Shown: one piece after another, positions 1-7,335 of the stretch
How the letters are laid out: each line of letters begins with the position of its first letter
Position numbering within the stretch: the first letter of the stretch is position 1
Assembly (NCBI GenBank): GCA_020346205.1
Contig: CP070776.1
Location: 680,226 to 695,139 of the forward strand
Source of the DNA: Deltaproteobacteria bacterium
GTDB taxonomy: Bacteria; Desulfobacterota; Desulfobulbia; Desulfobulbales; BM004
Direction: 5' to 3'
Length of the DNA: 14,914 nt
Translations under genes and position numbers: made by a program
The notes under the pieces: generated by a model
The model's input: only the letters and a program-made list of their open reading frames with translations
Database searches by the model: none
What the model was told of the DNA's origin: nothing

Positions 1-1
1 A

Positions 2-2068
2 AGCCCTTTCCGGTTTGCCATGAGCCTGGAGGAGGATACCGGCCTGGGTTTGCTATTCAAGCTGAGAGGGCCGGTAAAGCCGCCTACCGATATTGTGGTG
101 GTGAGCATTGACAAGCAGTCCTCTGACAAGCTCAACCTGCACAATAACCCTGATAAATGGCCGCGGTCGCTGCATGCGGACTTGACCGCAAACCTTGTAA
201 AGGAAGGTGCCAGGATCATTGCCTTTGATGTGCATTTTATTGAGCCGCGTATCGCTGAAGATGATAATCTATTTGCCGAGTCAATCCAGAAAGCACAGAA
301 TGTAATTCTCTGCGAACCGCTGGTGCCAAAAGAACTGCCAATATCAGAAGATGGTGCTGCAGTTGCCGGCTTTCATAATATTGTAAAGATTGTAAAGCCC
401 TTTGACCTTTTGGCTGAATCAGCAGTTGCCACAGCACCTTTTACCCTGCCGAGAATCCCTTTTAAGGTAAACCGTTACTGGACCTTCCAGACCGGTGCGG
501 GTGATGCTCCCACTGTCCCTGTGGTAGCGTTCCAGTTGTATACCATGGAGCTGTATGATGAGTTTATGCAGCTTATGGGAAAAGCAAGTCCTGGCTTTGC
601 AGCTACTTTACCTCCAGATCAGGAGGCACTAAATGCAAAGAACCTGAAGCAGGTCATCCAGGAAATCCATGAGATCTTTCAGGCAGATCCGCTACTTGAA
701 TTAAAAATGCTGGCAGAACTGCAAAATGTTGAGTTGGGCAGAGACAACCAACACCTGCTGGAAGTGCTCATCAAGATGTATGGAGGCGCCACCAGCCGTT
801 ATGTTAATTACTACGGCCCGCCGCGCACCATCAGGACAATTCCCTATTACCAGGCATTGCAGATAAAGGATGGTGCATACGAGGGCAGGCCTTTGGATTT
901 GGATGGCAAGGTAGTATTCGTAGGGCTTTCAGAGATACTGCTGGCAGACAGAAAGGACAGTTTTTATACCGTGTTCTCCCTTGCGGATGGGGTGTTTGTA
1001 AGCGGAGTGGAGATCATGGCAAGTGTGTTTGCAAACATAAAAGAAGACACGCCTGTGCAGCCTGTCAGTTTAAAATCCTACGCCCTTATCGTTCTGCTCT
1101 GGGGTTTTCTTTTAGGAATTATCTGTCGTATATCCATTATGAGGATAGCTGCCATCAATACAATAGGACTGAGTATTTTGTATCTTGGCGGTGCTGTCTC
1201 AATATTTAAAGCCCAAAACGTCTGGCTCCCTCTTGTTGTGCCTCTGTTTTTTCAGGCGCCGCTTGCATTTCTGGGAGCAGTATCCATAGAGCATGCCAGT
1301 CTCTTTAAAGAGATGTTGAGCAAGCTGCGTATGGAAAAGGACCTCTCAGTTGCCCGGGATGTGCAGATGAGCATGCTGCCGTCTTCCTGCCCAGAGGTGG
1401 AAGGCTACCAGATTGCTGCCAGCTCTACTCCGGCAAGAGAGGTGAGCGGAGACTTTTTTGATTTTATCGATATTGACGATGGCAAAATGGGGTTCGTTAT
1501 TGCTGATGTCACCGGCAAGAGTGTTTCAGGGGCCCTGGTAATGACTGCCTCAAAAAGTGTGTTCCGGCTTCTCTCAGAAGACCAACTGTCCGTCGGTGAG
1601 ATCATGGTACGGGCCAATAGGCAGATTAAGAAAGATATTACCAAGGCCAAGGGTATGTTCGTGGCTCTGCTCTATGCTGTATTGAATATGGAAGATAAAA
1701 CAATGGGCATGTGCAGCGCCGGACAGACCCAGCCCATTATTCTCTCGGGTAAAACTGGAGAGGCTGAGTTGATAGAAACAGAAGGTGATGCCTTCCCTCT
1801 CGGTATCATTGACGACCCGGATTACCAGGAAACCATGCTGCAGCTTAATTCCGGAGATATGATCATCTTCTACACAGACGGAGTTGTAGAGGCCATGAAC
1901 AAGAAAGAGAAGATGTATGGCTTTGAACGCTTCATTGAGGTGATCAAGGCCAACAGGGGACAGGATGTCGATACCTTTATGGAAAATTTAATTGAGGATA
2001 TTAACAGTTTTGTTGGGAAAGCTGAGCAGCATGACGATCTTACCATTGTTGTTATAAAGGTTGATTGA
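2..2068 (+). CDS. CHASE2-domain PP2C (SpoIIE/RsbU-type) serine phosphatase, 5'-partial
   Basis: Membrane-bound sensor phosphatase, expected to dephosphorylate a STAS-type anti-sigma antagonist. The frame is open to the window edge and begins at the 'FKLRGP' entry to CHASE2. The signal anchor normally found before that point is missing, so I treat the ATG at 20 as internal and the gene as 5'-partial. Numbering from that ATG, residues about 10-345 are the extracytoplasmic CHASE2 sensor (IVVVSIDKQS; VVFVGLSE near its end). Three hydrophobic helices follow at about 353-373, 376-398 and 402-425, then a short linker and a PP2C domain at about 455-681. The metal-binding aspartates are present: GDFFD (D478, D481), IADVTGKS (D496), YTDG (D620) and the final HDDLT (D672, D673), so it should be active. 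The kinase and STAS genes downstream are its likely partners. The ligand cannot be read from sequence. Confidence 0.9.
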   Translation, partial: SPFRFAMSLEEDTGLGLLFKLRGPVKPPTDIVVVSIDKQSSDKLNLHNNPDKWPRSLHADLTANLVKEGARIIAFDVHFIEPRIAEDDNLFAESIQKAQNVILCEPLVPKELPISEDGAAVAGFHNIVKIVKPFDLLAESAVATAPFTLPRIPFKVNRYWTFQTGAGDAPTVPVVAFQLYTMELYDEFMQLMGKASPGFAATLPPDQEALNAKNLKQVIQEIHEIFQADPLLELKMLAELQNVELGRDNQHLLEVLIKMYGGATSRYVNYYGPPRTIRTIPYYQALQIKDGAYEGRPLDLDGKVVFVGLSEILLADRKDSFYTVFSLADGVFVSGVEIMASVFANIKEDTPVQPVSLKSYALIVLLWGFLLGIICRISIMRIAAINTIGLSILYLGGAVSIFKAQNVWLPLVVPLFFQAPLAFLGAVSIEHASLFKEMLSKLRMEKDLSVARDVQMSMLPSSCPEVEGYQIAASSTPAREVSGDFFDFIDIDDGKMGFVIADVTGKSVSGALVMTASKSVFRLLSEDQLSVGEIMVRANRQIKKDITKAKGMFVALLYAVLNMEDKTMGMCSAGQTQPIILSGKTGEAELIETEGDAFPLGIIDDPDYQETMLQLNSGDMIIFYTDGVVEAMNKKEKMYGFERFIEVIKANRGQDVDTFMENLIEDINSFVGKAEQHDDLTIVVIKVD

Positions 2069-2202
2069 CAGTAAATAATGAAAGAGTGAATTATCTGGAC
2101 AAAGTATTGCAAAAAACATGAAAAAAATATAGAGAAATAAACTGGTTGGAAGAAAATTGATATGTTTGTAGTATACCATAAATTTTAATTGGGAAAATAT
2201 TC

Positions 2203-2622
2203 ATGGAACAGATAGTGGAGTTGCAACTACCCAATATTTTAGGGTCAGAGAAGGTCGCAATTGAAAAAGCTGTGTCCATTGCGGAGAAAATGGGCTTCAG
2301 CAAGGATAGGATTGATGACCTTAAAACAGCTATTGCCGAAGCCTGCATCAATGCAATTGAACACGGCAACAAGTTTGATGAAAATACGAAAGTTGGGGTC
2401 ACATTCGCAACGGATGAGTCATCGCTGCAGGTTGTTGTGCACGATGAAGGGGAGGGGGTTGATCCGCAAAAGATCCCCAAAAACAGAGTGGATAAAGACG
2501 GTATGCCCCGACGCCGCGGCTATGGAGTTTTCCTTATCAGCAACCTGGTTAACGAATTCACCATTGAAAAGCAGCCGGATAAGGGAAATGATGTGAAAAT
2601 GCTGATTCATCTCAACAAATAA
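2203..2622 (+). CDS. RsbW/SpoIIAB-like anti-sigma serine kinase (HATPase)
   Basis: Small 139-residue GHKL-fold ATPase of the RsbW/SpoIIAB/BtrW class. In this family the kinase phosphorylates a STAS antagonist and switches between binding it and binding a sigma factor or other target. The N-box is E46-ACI-N50 within AIAEACINAIEHGN, the G1 box is HDEGEGVDP (D81, G83, G85), and a glycine-rich G2 region RRRGYGVFLI (G106, G108) follows a lid-like stretch rich in basic residues. There is no histidine phosphoacceptor domain, so it is not a two-component kinase. It lies 134 bases after the phosphatase gene and 62 bases before the STAS gene on the same strand, which fits a partner-switching operon. 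No sigma factor gene is next to it, so its client is unknown. The wider gap upstream could hold its own promoter, but I see no convincing one. Confidence 0.88.
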   Translation: MEQIVELQLPNILGSEKVAIEKAVSIAEKMGFSKDRIDDLKTAIAEACINAIEHGNKFDENTKVGVTFATDESSLQVVVHDEGEGVDPQKIPKNRVDKDGMPRRRGYGVFLISNLVNEFTIEKQPDKGNDVKMLIHLNK

Positions 2623-2684
2623 AATGGAATGCAGGACGTGTATATATAGCAACGAAGTTGTAACTGCTAAAGGGGGCTTCTGGA

Positions 2685-3029
2685 ATGAGTAAGGATATTC
2701 AAGTATCAACAAGTCAAAAAGGTGATATCGCTGTGATCAGCATTAAGGGAGATGTCACGGCAGTGACAGGAGAGGTGATTGGAAACGCTTACCAGAGTGA
2801 GAATATTACAAATTCACCTAAAATACTCCTGCAGTTCGACAGTGATTGTTACATCAACAGCGGCGGTCTTGCCTCTCTGATCGATATCGCTTCAGAAGGG
2901 AGAAAAAAGGAACAGAAAATCCATGCTTATGGGTTATCGGACCATTTCAAGAAAATTTTTCACATGGTTGGGCTGACACGCTGCATCCCCATCTTTTCTT
3001 CGGAAGAAGATGCTATGAAAGACTTTTAG
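2685..3029 (+). CDS. STAS-domain anti-sigma factor antagonist (SpoIIAA/RsbV-like)
   Basis: Single-domain STAS protein of 114 residues, the usual size for SpoIIAA/RsbV antagonists. Residues about 5-105 show the STAS pattern: GDIAVISIKGDVTAVTG, then ILLQFDSDCYINSGGLASLI, then HAYGLSDHFKKIFHMVGL. In the family this protein binds the kinase, is phosphorylated on a serine or threonine at the start of helix 2 (motif D-S-S/T-G-L) and is reset by the PP2C phosphatase. Here the motif reads N58-S59-G60-G61-L62: the acidic residue is Asn and the second hydroxyl position is Gly, leaving one serine. It may still be phosphorylated on S59, or regulation may differ. A strong ribosome site (aaaggggg) lies about 9 bases before the ATG. 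The gene sits between the kinase and the two-CW gene. Confidence 0.88.
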   Translation: MSKDIQVSTSQKGDIAVISIKGDVTAVTGEVIGNAYQSENITNSPKILLQFDSDCYINSGGLASLIDIASEGRKKEQKIHAYGLSDHFKKIFHMVGLTRCIPIFSSEEDAMKDF

Positions 3030-3056
3030 CACAGACTCCAAAAGGAGACTTTTGCA

Positions 3057-3359
3057 ATGAAACCGAAAAACTGTTGGGAAGTGATGAAATGTGGTAGGGA
3101 GCCAAACGGTAAAAACGAGAATCTTGGCATTTGTCCGGCAGCACTGCCAAATAAATTTGACGGCGTCAATAACGGTAGGTTAGCAGGCAGGTTCTGCTGG
3201 GCCTTTGCCGGTACATTCTGTAAAGGAGAGGTTTTGGGCACGATTGCCAAGAAAATTAATAACTGCCTTGATTGTGCTTTCTTTCAGCGAGTCAATGAAG
3301 AGGAAGGCGATAAATTTATACTCACCCAGGAAGAAGCCGAGAAAAAAGTTCTGCTTTAA
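3057..3359 (+). CDS. two-CW domain cysteine-rich small protein
   Basis: Soluble 100-residue protein with seven cysteines (C6, C12, C26, C47, C55, C70, C73). It begins KNCWEVMKCGREP and has a second Cys-Trp pair in RFCWAFAGTFCKGEV, followed by NNCLDCAFFQ. This is the pattern of the small 'two-CW' family found mainly in Desulfobacterota and other anaerobes, alone or next to signalling proteins. The biochemical role is not established as far as I know; the cysteine spacing suggests a bound metal or iron-sulfur cluster, or redox chemistry, which is inference. The ribosome site is aaaggaga, about 9 bases upstream, and the gene starts 27 bases after the STAS stop, so it is very likely cotranscribed with the partner-switching genes. 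No signal peptide or membrane segment is visible. Confidence 0.8.
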   Translation: MKPKNCWEVMKCGREPNGKNENLGICPAALPNKFDGVNNGRLAGRFCWAFAGTFCKGEVLGTIAKKINNCLDCAFFQRVNEEEGDKFILTQEEAEKKVLL

Positions 3360-3442
3360 ATAAGATCATACTATCCCAAAATAAATTCCATATATAAAAA
3401 CCTTTTTTCCACATAATTATTTTTTTTATCCGGACTATGACT

Positions 3443-3474
3443 AAAATCTGTGATATCAAATTTCAGATTTTTTT
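3443..3474 (+). terminator. possible rho-independent terminator of the partner-switching operon
   Basis: The arms AAAATCTG (3443-3450) and CAGATTTT (3464-3471) pair perfectly around a 13-base loop and run into seven T residues (3468-3474). It lies about 85 bases after the two-CW stop codon. The stem has only two G-C pairs, so it would be weak, and the distance from the gene is large. Confidence 0.35.
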
Positions 3475-3486
3475 CACAAAAAAATA

Positions 3487-3555
3487 TTCGAGAGAACCGG
3501 AAGGAAACATCGTCATTATAACGAATATTTCCTTCCCGAGGGGGGCACTCTCGAA
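3487..3555. repeat. two-tier inverted repeat, candidate structured RNA or binding site
   Basis: The outer arms TTCGAGAG (3487-3494) and CTCTCGAA (3548-3555) are a perfect 8-base match. Inside them GGAAGGAAA (3499-3507) pairs perfectly with TTTCCTTCC (3528-3536) around a 20-base loop. That loop contains a further small pairing, CGT (3511-3513) with ACG (3521-3523). The internal loop is lopsided: AACC on one side and an 11-base G-rich stretch, positions 3537-3547, on the other. No coding frame fits. It could be a small RNA, a terminator for either flanking gene (no good T-run follows on either strand), or a protein site. Confidence 0.45.
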
Positions 3556-3642
3556 ACTAATCACTGCAATTATATGATTCGCTATACACACAGACCCAAA
3601 GGTTAAAGAGTCAACTGGTTTATATAATGTTCTTTAAATAGT

Positions 3643-3678
3643 ACTGGCATCAACCACATTTAAGTGATTGATGCCAGT
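3643..3678. repeat. 11-base perfect inverted repeat downstream of the DsrE-family gene
   Basis: ACTGGCATCAA (3643-3653) and TTGATGCCAGT (3668-3678) are exact reverse complements. After one mismatch the pairing continues with CAC (3655-3657) and GTG (3664-3666) around the 6-base loop ATTTAA. It is 62 bases past the stop of the minus-strand DsrE gene. There is no clear T-run after it on either strand, so it may be a transcript-end hairpin or a bidirectional barrier; an operator is also possible. Confidence 0.5.
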
Positions 3679-3740
3679 TATGTGACGCCAGAGATCTAAG
3701 CAATCCCCCTCCCAATTTAGTTTCCTCTAATCAAAAATGC

Positions 3741-4100
3741 CTAACACATCAGTGTTTCCCTTTCCATCATATGTTCTGAGATGGTCGGCAGGGTGACAAT
3801 CTTAACTCCTTCGAGTAAATCACTTTCAGGGATATCCAGATTTTTAAGGTCTATTTTGCAGACATACAATTGAGGATCACCGTCCAGAATTATTGGTAAA
3901 AGATCACGAACCGGAGCGATATTTTGTCCTTCAATGGTTTCTGCCACACCCTTCTGCATAAGTTTTGCACCCTCACACATAAAAAACAATGCAACGTCTG
4001 CACCGTCGACAATCAGGCAGGACGCCAGGCCCATCGCTGTACATGTCCGGTGAGGCTCATCGGTGGAATGGGTTATTATCATCATGTACTTTTTTGACAT
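3741..4100 (-). CDS. DsrE-family protein
   Basis: Soluble protein of 119 residues with the DsrE/DsrF-like fold pattern. It opens with a strand, KYMMIITHSTDEPHR, then an amphipathic helix (TAMGLASCLIVDGADVALFFMCEGAKLM), a GQNIAPVRDLL segment, LYVCKIDLKNLDI and VKIVTLPTISEHM. C81 in LYVC lies where sulfur-relay members of the family carry their active cysteine; other cysteines are C20, C28, C42 and the last residue, C119. Family members carry persulfide sulfur or bind small ligands, often in sulfur-metabolising organisms. The ribosome site ggagg lies 10 bases before the ATG. The gene stands alone, divergent from glgP and not in a dsr operon, so no specific pathway can be assigned. Confidence 0.8.
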   Translation of the reverse strand: MSKKYMMIITHSTDEPHRTCTAMGLASCLIVDGADVALFFMCEGAKLMQKGVAETIEGQNIAPVRDLLPIILDGDPQLYVCKIDLKNLDIPESDLLEGVKIVTLPTISEHMMERETLMC

Positions 4101-4418
4101 CTATCATCCTCCAACTTTACTCATTAAAGGGTTTCATTGATAAAAGGATAACTTTAAAGAGATTGCAATTATCTGTTCTGCTGCAGTAAAATTTCCCCCT
4201 CATTATTCCATACAACATTGAAAATTACAGATAGGTTACAGATCCATGAATTTTCTACATTGTGGTAGTTGTGAAATAACCGGAGAACATAATAACAGGC
4301 TTAAGTTAAAATTTAGTTTGCAGCCTCTTGCACATATTCAAGCAATCCGGGTAAAGTGAAAATATTCAACTGAAGCGGATGTGTATAAGTAGCTTAGCCA
4401 TGTGGGGTTAGCTGGATT
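4101..4418. other. divergent intergenic region, DsrE gene / glgP
   Basis: This 318-base gap between two divergent genes must hold both promoters. I find no strong -35/-10 pair and no sigma-54 GG-N10-GC site. The best ribosome site here is the one for the DsrE gene (4106-4114, read on the minus strand). The glgP side has only a GGGG at 4404-4407 ahead of its GTG start. No ORF in the gap resembles a protein I know. Confidence 0.6.
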
Positions 4419-6569
4419 GTGGATAAAGAAGCTATAGACCGTATAAGGAAAGAATTTCCTAACCTGCCGGAACGTCTGATCGGTTTGGGTGAAATGGCTG
4501 AGAACCTTTGGTGGAGCTGGCATCCTGCTGCCCGCATGGTCTTCAAGTCGTTGAACCGCCAGGCCTGGAAGGAAAGCCTGCACAATCCAGATAAAACCTT
4601 AAAGGAACTACCTCCGGATACGCTCATTGAAGCTGCAGAAGATCCAGATTTTCTCAGGCATTATGACCTTGTGCTTTCACAGTTTCACAAGTATCTCGAA
4701 AAAGGGGTCTGTTCGATGCTGAGCACAGTATGTGATAGGGACACACCTGGAATAGCATATTTTTCAGCTGAATACGGCCTGCACCACTCACTGCCTTTTT
4801 ATGCCGGAGGGCTTGGGTTTCTGGCCGGGGATTTTATCAAGGAATGCAGCGACCTGCAGGTGCCGCTCGTTGCGGTTGGCTTCATGTATCCGGAAGGTTA
4901 TGTTCTGCAGCGAATAAGGGAAGACGGCTGGCAGGAAAACCTTGACCAGCCCCTCGACCGTGAAGCAGCCTCCATCAACAGAGTGCTGGACTCTAAAGGT
5001 GAGCAGCTGGTTGTCAAAGTGCCTCTTATTGATCCTACGATCTATGTCTGCGTCTGGAGAGTTGATGTTGGCAGGGTGTCACTTATTCTCCTTGATACAG
5101 ATATCGAGATCAATGATCCCTGGAACAGATCCATTTCATCAAGGCTTTATACAGGTGATATTGAGCAGAGGCTGCGGCAGGAAATAGTTCTGGGTATAGG
5201 AGGTATGGAGGTATTGGAGCATCTGGGCATTAGTCATTCGATCATTCATTTGAATGAAGGGCATGCAGCCTTTGCCCTGCTTGAAAGGATTCGGGACAAG
5301 GTCACAAGCGGGTTGAGTTTTGAAGAAGCAAAAAAAGCTGTGAGTGAATCAACAGTTTTCACTACTCATACACCAGTACGGGCAGGCCATGATGTCTTTC
5401 CTTTTGAGCTGATGGGTAAATACTTTCATGATTTTTGTGCCTCCCTGGGGCTTGATCACGATGCGTTTCTGCAGTTGGGTGTTCATCCGGACGAACCACA
5501 AAGCGGCTTTAACATGACCGCCTTTGCACTGCGCATGGCTGGTTTCCGTAATAGCGTCAGCAAAAAACATGGCGAGGTGGCCCGCAAGATGTGGAAAGGT
5601 TTATGGAATGGAGTTGCTGAAGATGAGGTCCCAATTGATTATGTTACCAACGGCGTGCACGTGCCGACCTGGATTGAACCCAAGATGGAATTGCTCTTCA
5701 ATAGATATCTCGGGCCTGACTGGCTGGATGAGCATGACAATCCATTTGTCTGGGAACTGGTTGATGAAATTCCGGACCGGGAACTATGGGAAACCCATAT
5801 GTGGCTCAAGATCAAGCTGATTGATGCAATCCGTGAGCGGGCCAGGCGCCGCTGGATAGAAGACAGTCTGAATCCATCCCTGATGGTATCCGGCGGTACG
5901 TTGCTGGACCCTACAGTTTTGACCATTGGTTTTGCAAGACGATTTGCTACGTATAAAAGAGCAGACCTGATTTTTTATGACATACAAAGGCTAAAAAAAC
6001 TCCTCACAGACCGCTGGCATCCAATCCAGATAATTTTTGCCGGTAAGGCCCATCCTGCAGATGATCCGGGCAAAAGAATCCTGCAGCGCATAGTTAATAT
6101 GGCCCGTGATCCAGAATATGGCGGCAGGATTGCTTTTGTTGAGGATTATGGAGAACAGTTCGCCCAGTACCTAGTGCACGGTGTGGATATATGGCTGAAT
6201 AATCCTTTGCCGCCCATGGAGGCATGTGGGACCAGTGGTATGAAAGCAGGTTTGAACGGGGTGCCAAGCTTAAGCATCCTGGATGGCTGGTGGCATGAAG
6301 GTTATACCGGTAAAAATGGTTGGGCTTTTGGTAAAGAAGAAATTGAAGGCCAACGGGATGAAGCTGATGCTGGTTCCATATACCGATTGCTTGAAGAAGA
6401 AATTATCCCCCTGTTTTATAAATCACGTAATCATGATATATCCCATGGATGGGTTACTATTATGAAAGAGTCCATTAAGGTCTGCGGTTCTCAATTTTCT
6501 GCCCGCAGAATGGTTGCTGATTATATAAATAAATTTTATATCAAAGCACTGCAGAATAGAGAAAATTAA
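4419..6569 (+). CDS. glgP: alpha-glucan (glycogen) phosphorylase, GT35 family with N-terminal DUF3417
   Basis: Cytosolic PLP enzyme that phosphorolyses alpha-1,4-glucans to glucose-1-phosphate. It belongs to the short bacterial/archaeal type: 716 residues, starting with a DUF3417 region (ENLWWSWHP, residues 28-36) and lacking the allosteric N-terminus of the muscle and E. coli enzymes. Visible motifs are YFSAEYGLHHSLPFYAGGLG early on, HLNEGHAAF (277-285), TTHTPVRAGHD, GFARRFATYKRADL (from residue 504) and EACGTSGMKAGLNGVPSLS, whose lysine K609 is the expected PLP attachment site. The start is GTG at 4419: an in-frame TAG at 4395 rules out a longer protein and no other usual start codon lies between. 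Two small genes follow closely on the same strand. It probably mobilises storage polysaccharide; no synthesis genes (glgA, glgC) are in the window. Confidence 0.95.
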   Translation: MDKEAIDRIRKEFPNLPERLIGLGEMAENLWWSWHPAARMVFKSLNRQAWKESLHNPDKTLKELPPDTLIEAAEDPDFLRHYDLVLSQFHKYLEKGVCSMLSTVCDRDTPGIAYFSAEYGLHHSLPFYAGGLGFLAGDFIKECSDLQVPLVAVGFMYPEGYVLQRIREDGWQENLDQPLDREAASINRVLDSKGEQLVVKVPLIDPTIYVCVWRVDVGRVSLILLDTDIEINDPWNRSISSRLYTGDIEQRLRQEIVLGIGGMEVLEHLGISHSIIHLNEGHAAFALLERIRDKVTSGLSFEEAKKAVSESTVFTTHTPVRAGHDVFPFELMGKYFHDFCASLGLDHDAFLQLGVHPDEPQSGFNMTAFALRMAGFRNSVSKKHGEVARKMWKGLWNGVAEDEVPIDYVTNGVHVPTWIEPKMELLFNRYLGPDWLDEHDNPFVWELVDEIPDRELWETHMWLKIKLIDAIRERARRRWIEDSLNPSLMVSGGTLLDPTVLTIGFARRFATYKRADLIFYDIQRLKKLLTDRWHPIQIIFAGKAHPADDPGKRILQRIVNMARDPEYGGRIAFVEDYGEQFAQYLVHGVDIWLNNPLPPMEACGTSGMKAGLNGVPSLSILDGWWHEGYTGKNGWAFGKEEIEGQRDEADAGSIYRLLEEEIIPLFYKSRNHDISHGWVTIMKESIKVCGSQFSARRMVADYINKFYIKALQNREN

Positions 6570-6604
6570 TTTGCTGCTGTTTATTCTATAAAAAGGAAGA
6601 GAAT

Positions 6605-7099
6605 ATGGAAGGAAAAGGAGAGCATGGCTGGAGCCAGGATATGGACTTATCATTGCATGACAAGATAAAACTTGATCTGAAAAATGCCATGCTGCAGAAA
6701 CAGAATGATATTCGTGACGCAATTCGGGTTGTCATGGGAGAGTACCCGAAACTGACAGTGCCAATTACCTTGGAGAGCGGCAAGAAAACCTTTCGGGTCA
6801 AGAAGCCTGAAGAGATAACAGATGATGACCTGCTTGGGATCATACGCGGGCTTGTTAAATCAGAAAAGTCGGTATTAGAGCTGCAGAAAAAGGAGGGTTC
6901 CCCATATCTGCAGGTGCTAGAATCTTACCTGCCTAAAATGGCAGACAGAGATGAAATCATGGACTGGATCAATAACAATATTGATTTCTCTGAATACAAA
7001 AACTCAATGCAGGCCATAGCTCCCATTATGAAACATTTCGGCAAACTTGCTGACGGTAACATGGTCAAAGGTTTGCTGCAGGAATTATCCCGGAGATAA
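6605..7099 (+). CDS. GatB/YqeY domain-containing protein
   Basis: Predicted 164-residue helical protein related to the C-terminal tail domain of the GatB subunit of tRNA amidotransferase. The YqeY pattern begins at LHDKIKLDLKNAMLQK (about residues 17-32) and continues through DDDLLGIIRGLVKSEKSVLEL, LQVLESYLPK and the C-terminal APIMKHFGKLADGNMVKGLLQEL. Between the first helix and the middle region it has about 25 residues (EYPKLTVPITLESGKKTF and beyond) not found in short YqeY proteins. The family's function is unclear; tRNA-dependent amidation or tRNA binding is often suggested. The ATG at 6605 has a good ribosome site (aaggaagag). A later in-frame ATG at 6641 would also keep the whole domain. 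It lies 35 bases after glgP, probably in the same operon. Confidence 0.85.
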   Translation: MEGKGEHGWSQDMDLSLHDKIKLDLKNAMLQKQNDIRDAIRVVMGEYPKLTVPITLESGKKTFRVKKPEEITDDDLLGIIRGLVKSEKSVLELQKKEGSPYLQVLESYLPKMADRDEIMDWINNNIDFSEYKNSMQAIAPIMKHFGKLADGNMVKGLLQELSRR

Positions 7100-7134
7100 A
7101 TCTCATTTAATTTATTGTGCTGGATCAGGGTCTC

Positions 7135-7335
7135 ATGCAGAAAACATTGATTATATTGGGTGTAATATTTCTGGCTGTGGGGCTTCTTTGGCCATGGCTA
7201 GGTAAGTTTCCCATTGGACGTTTACCGGGAGATATTGTCATTGACAGGCCCAACCTGAAGATATATTTCCCCATCACCACAATGATAATTATCAGTATTA
7301 TAATTTCAATTGTGTCACGTTTTTTTAAAAAATGA
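7135..7335 (+). CDS. DUF2905 family small membrane protein
   Basis: Tiny integral membrane protein of 66 residues. It has a first membrane helix (about 4-22, LIILGVIFLAVGLLWPWLG), a conserved loop with GRLPGDI (28-34) and IDRPNLKIYFP, and a second helix (about 46-63), ending in a basic tail FFKK. This is the full DUF2905 pattern; the function is unknown. I chose ATG 7135, which has an AGGG about 4 bases upstream and gives the family's usual start; an in-frame GTG at 7117 would add six residues but has no ribosome site at a useful distance. It follows the YqeY-domain gene closely on the same strand. Confidence 0.8.
   Translation: MQKTLIILGVIFLAVGLLWPWLGKFPIGRLPGDIVIDRPNLKIYFPITTMIIISIIISIVSRFFKK

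Larger units (their letters stand above)
3360..3740. other. AT-rich intergenic region with three inverted repeats
   Basis: This 381-base gap separates the partner-switching cluster from the convergent DsrE-family gene. I see no credible ORF. It starts with long A and T runs (about 3385-3430), then holds an AT-rich hairpin with a T-run (3443-3474), a large two-tier inverted repeat (3487-3555) and a perfect 11-base-arm hairpin (3643-3678). Both neighbouring genes end here, so terminators are expected, but the middle element is larger than a simple terminator needs to be. Confidence 0.7.

Noticed and set aside
2091..2480. 129-codon minus-strand ORF over the RsbW-like gene
   Set aside because: It is antisense to the conserved nucleotide-binding motifs of the kinase; serine-rich shadows like this are common opposite such genes.
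4101..4418. sigma-54 promoter upstream of glgP, sought because an NtrC-type regulator is in the window
   Set aside because: I found no GG-N10-GC element with the usual flanking bases in this gap.
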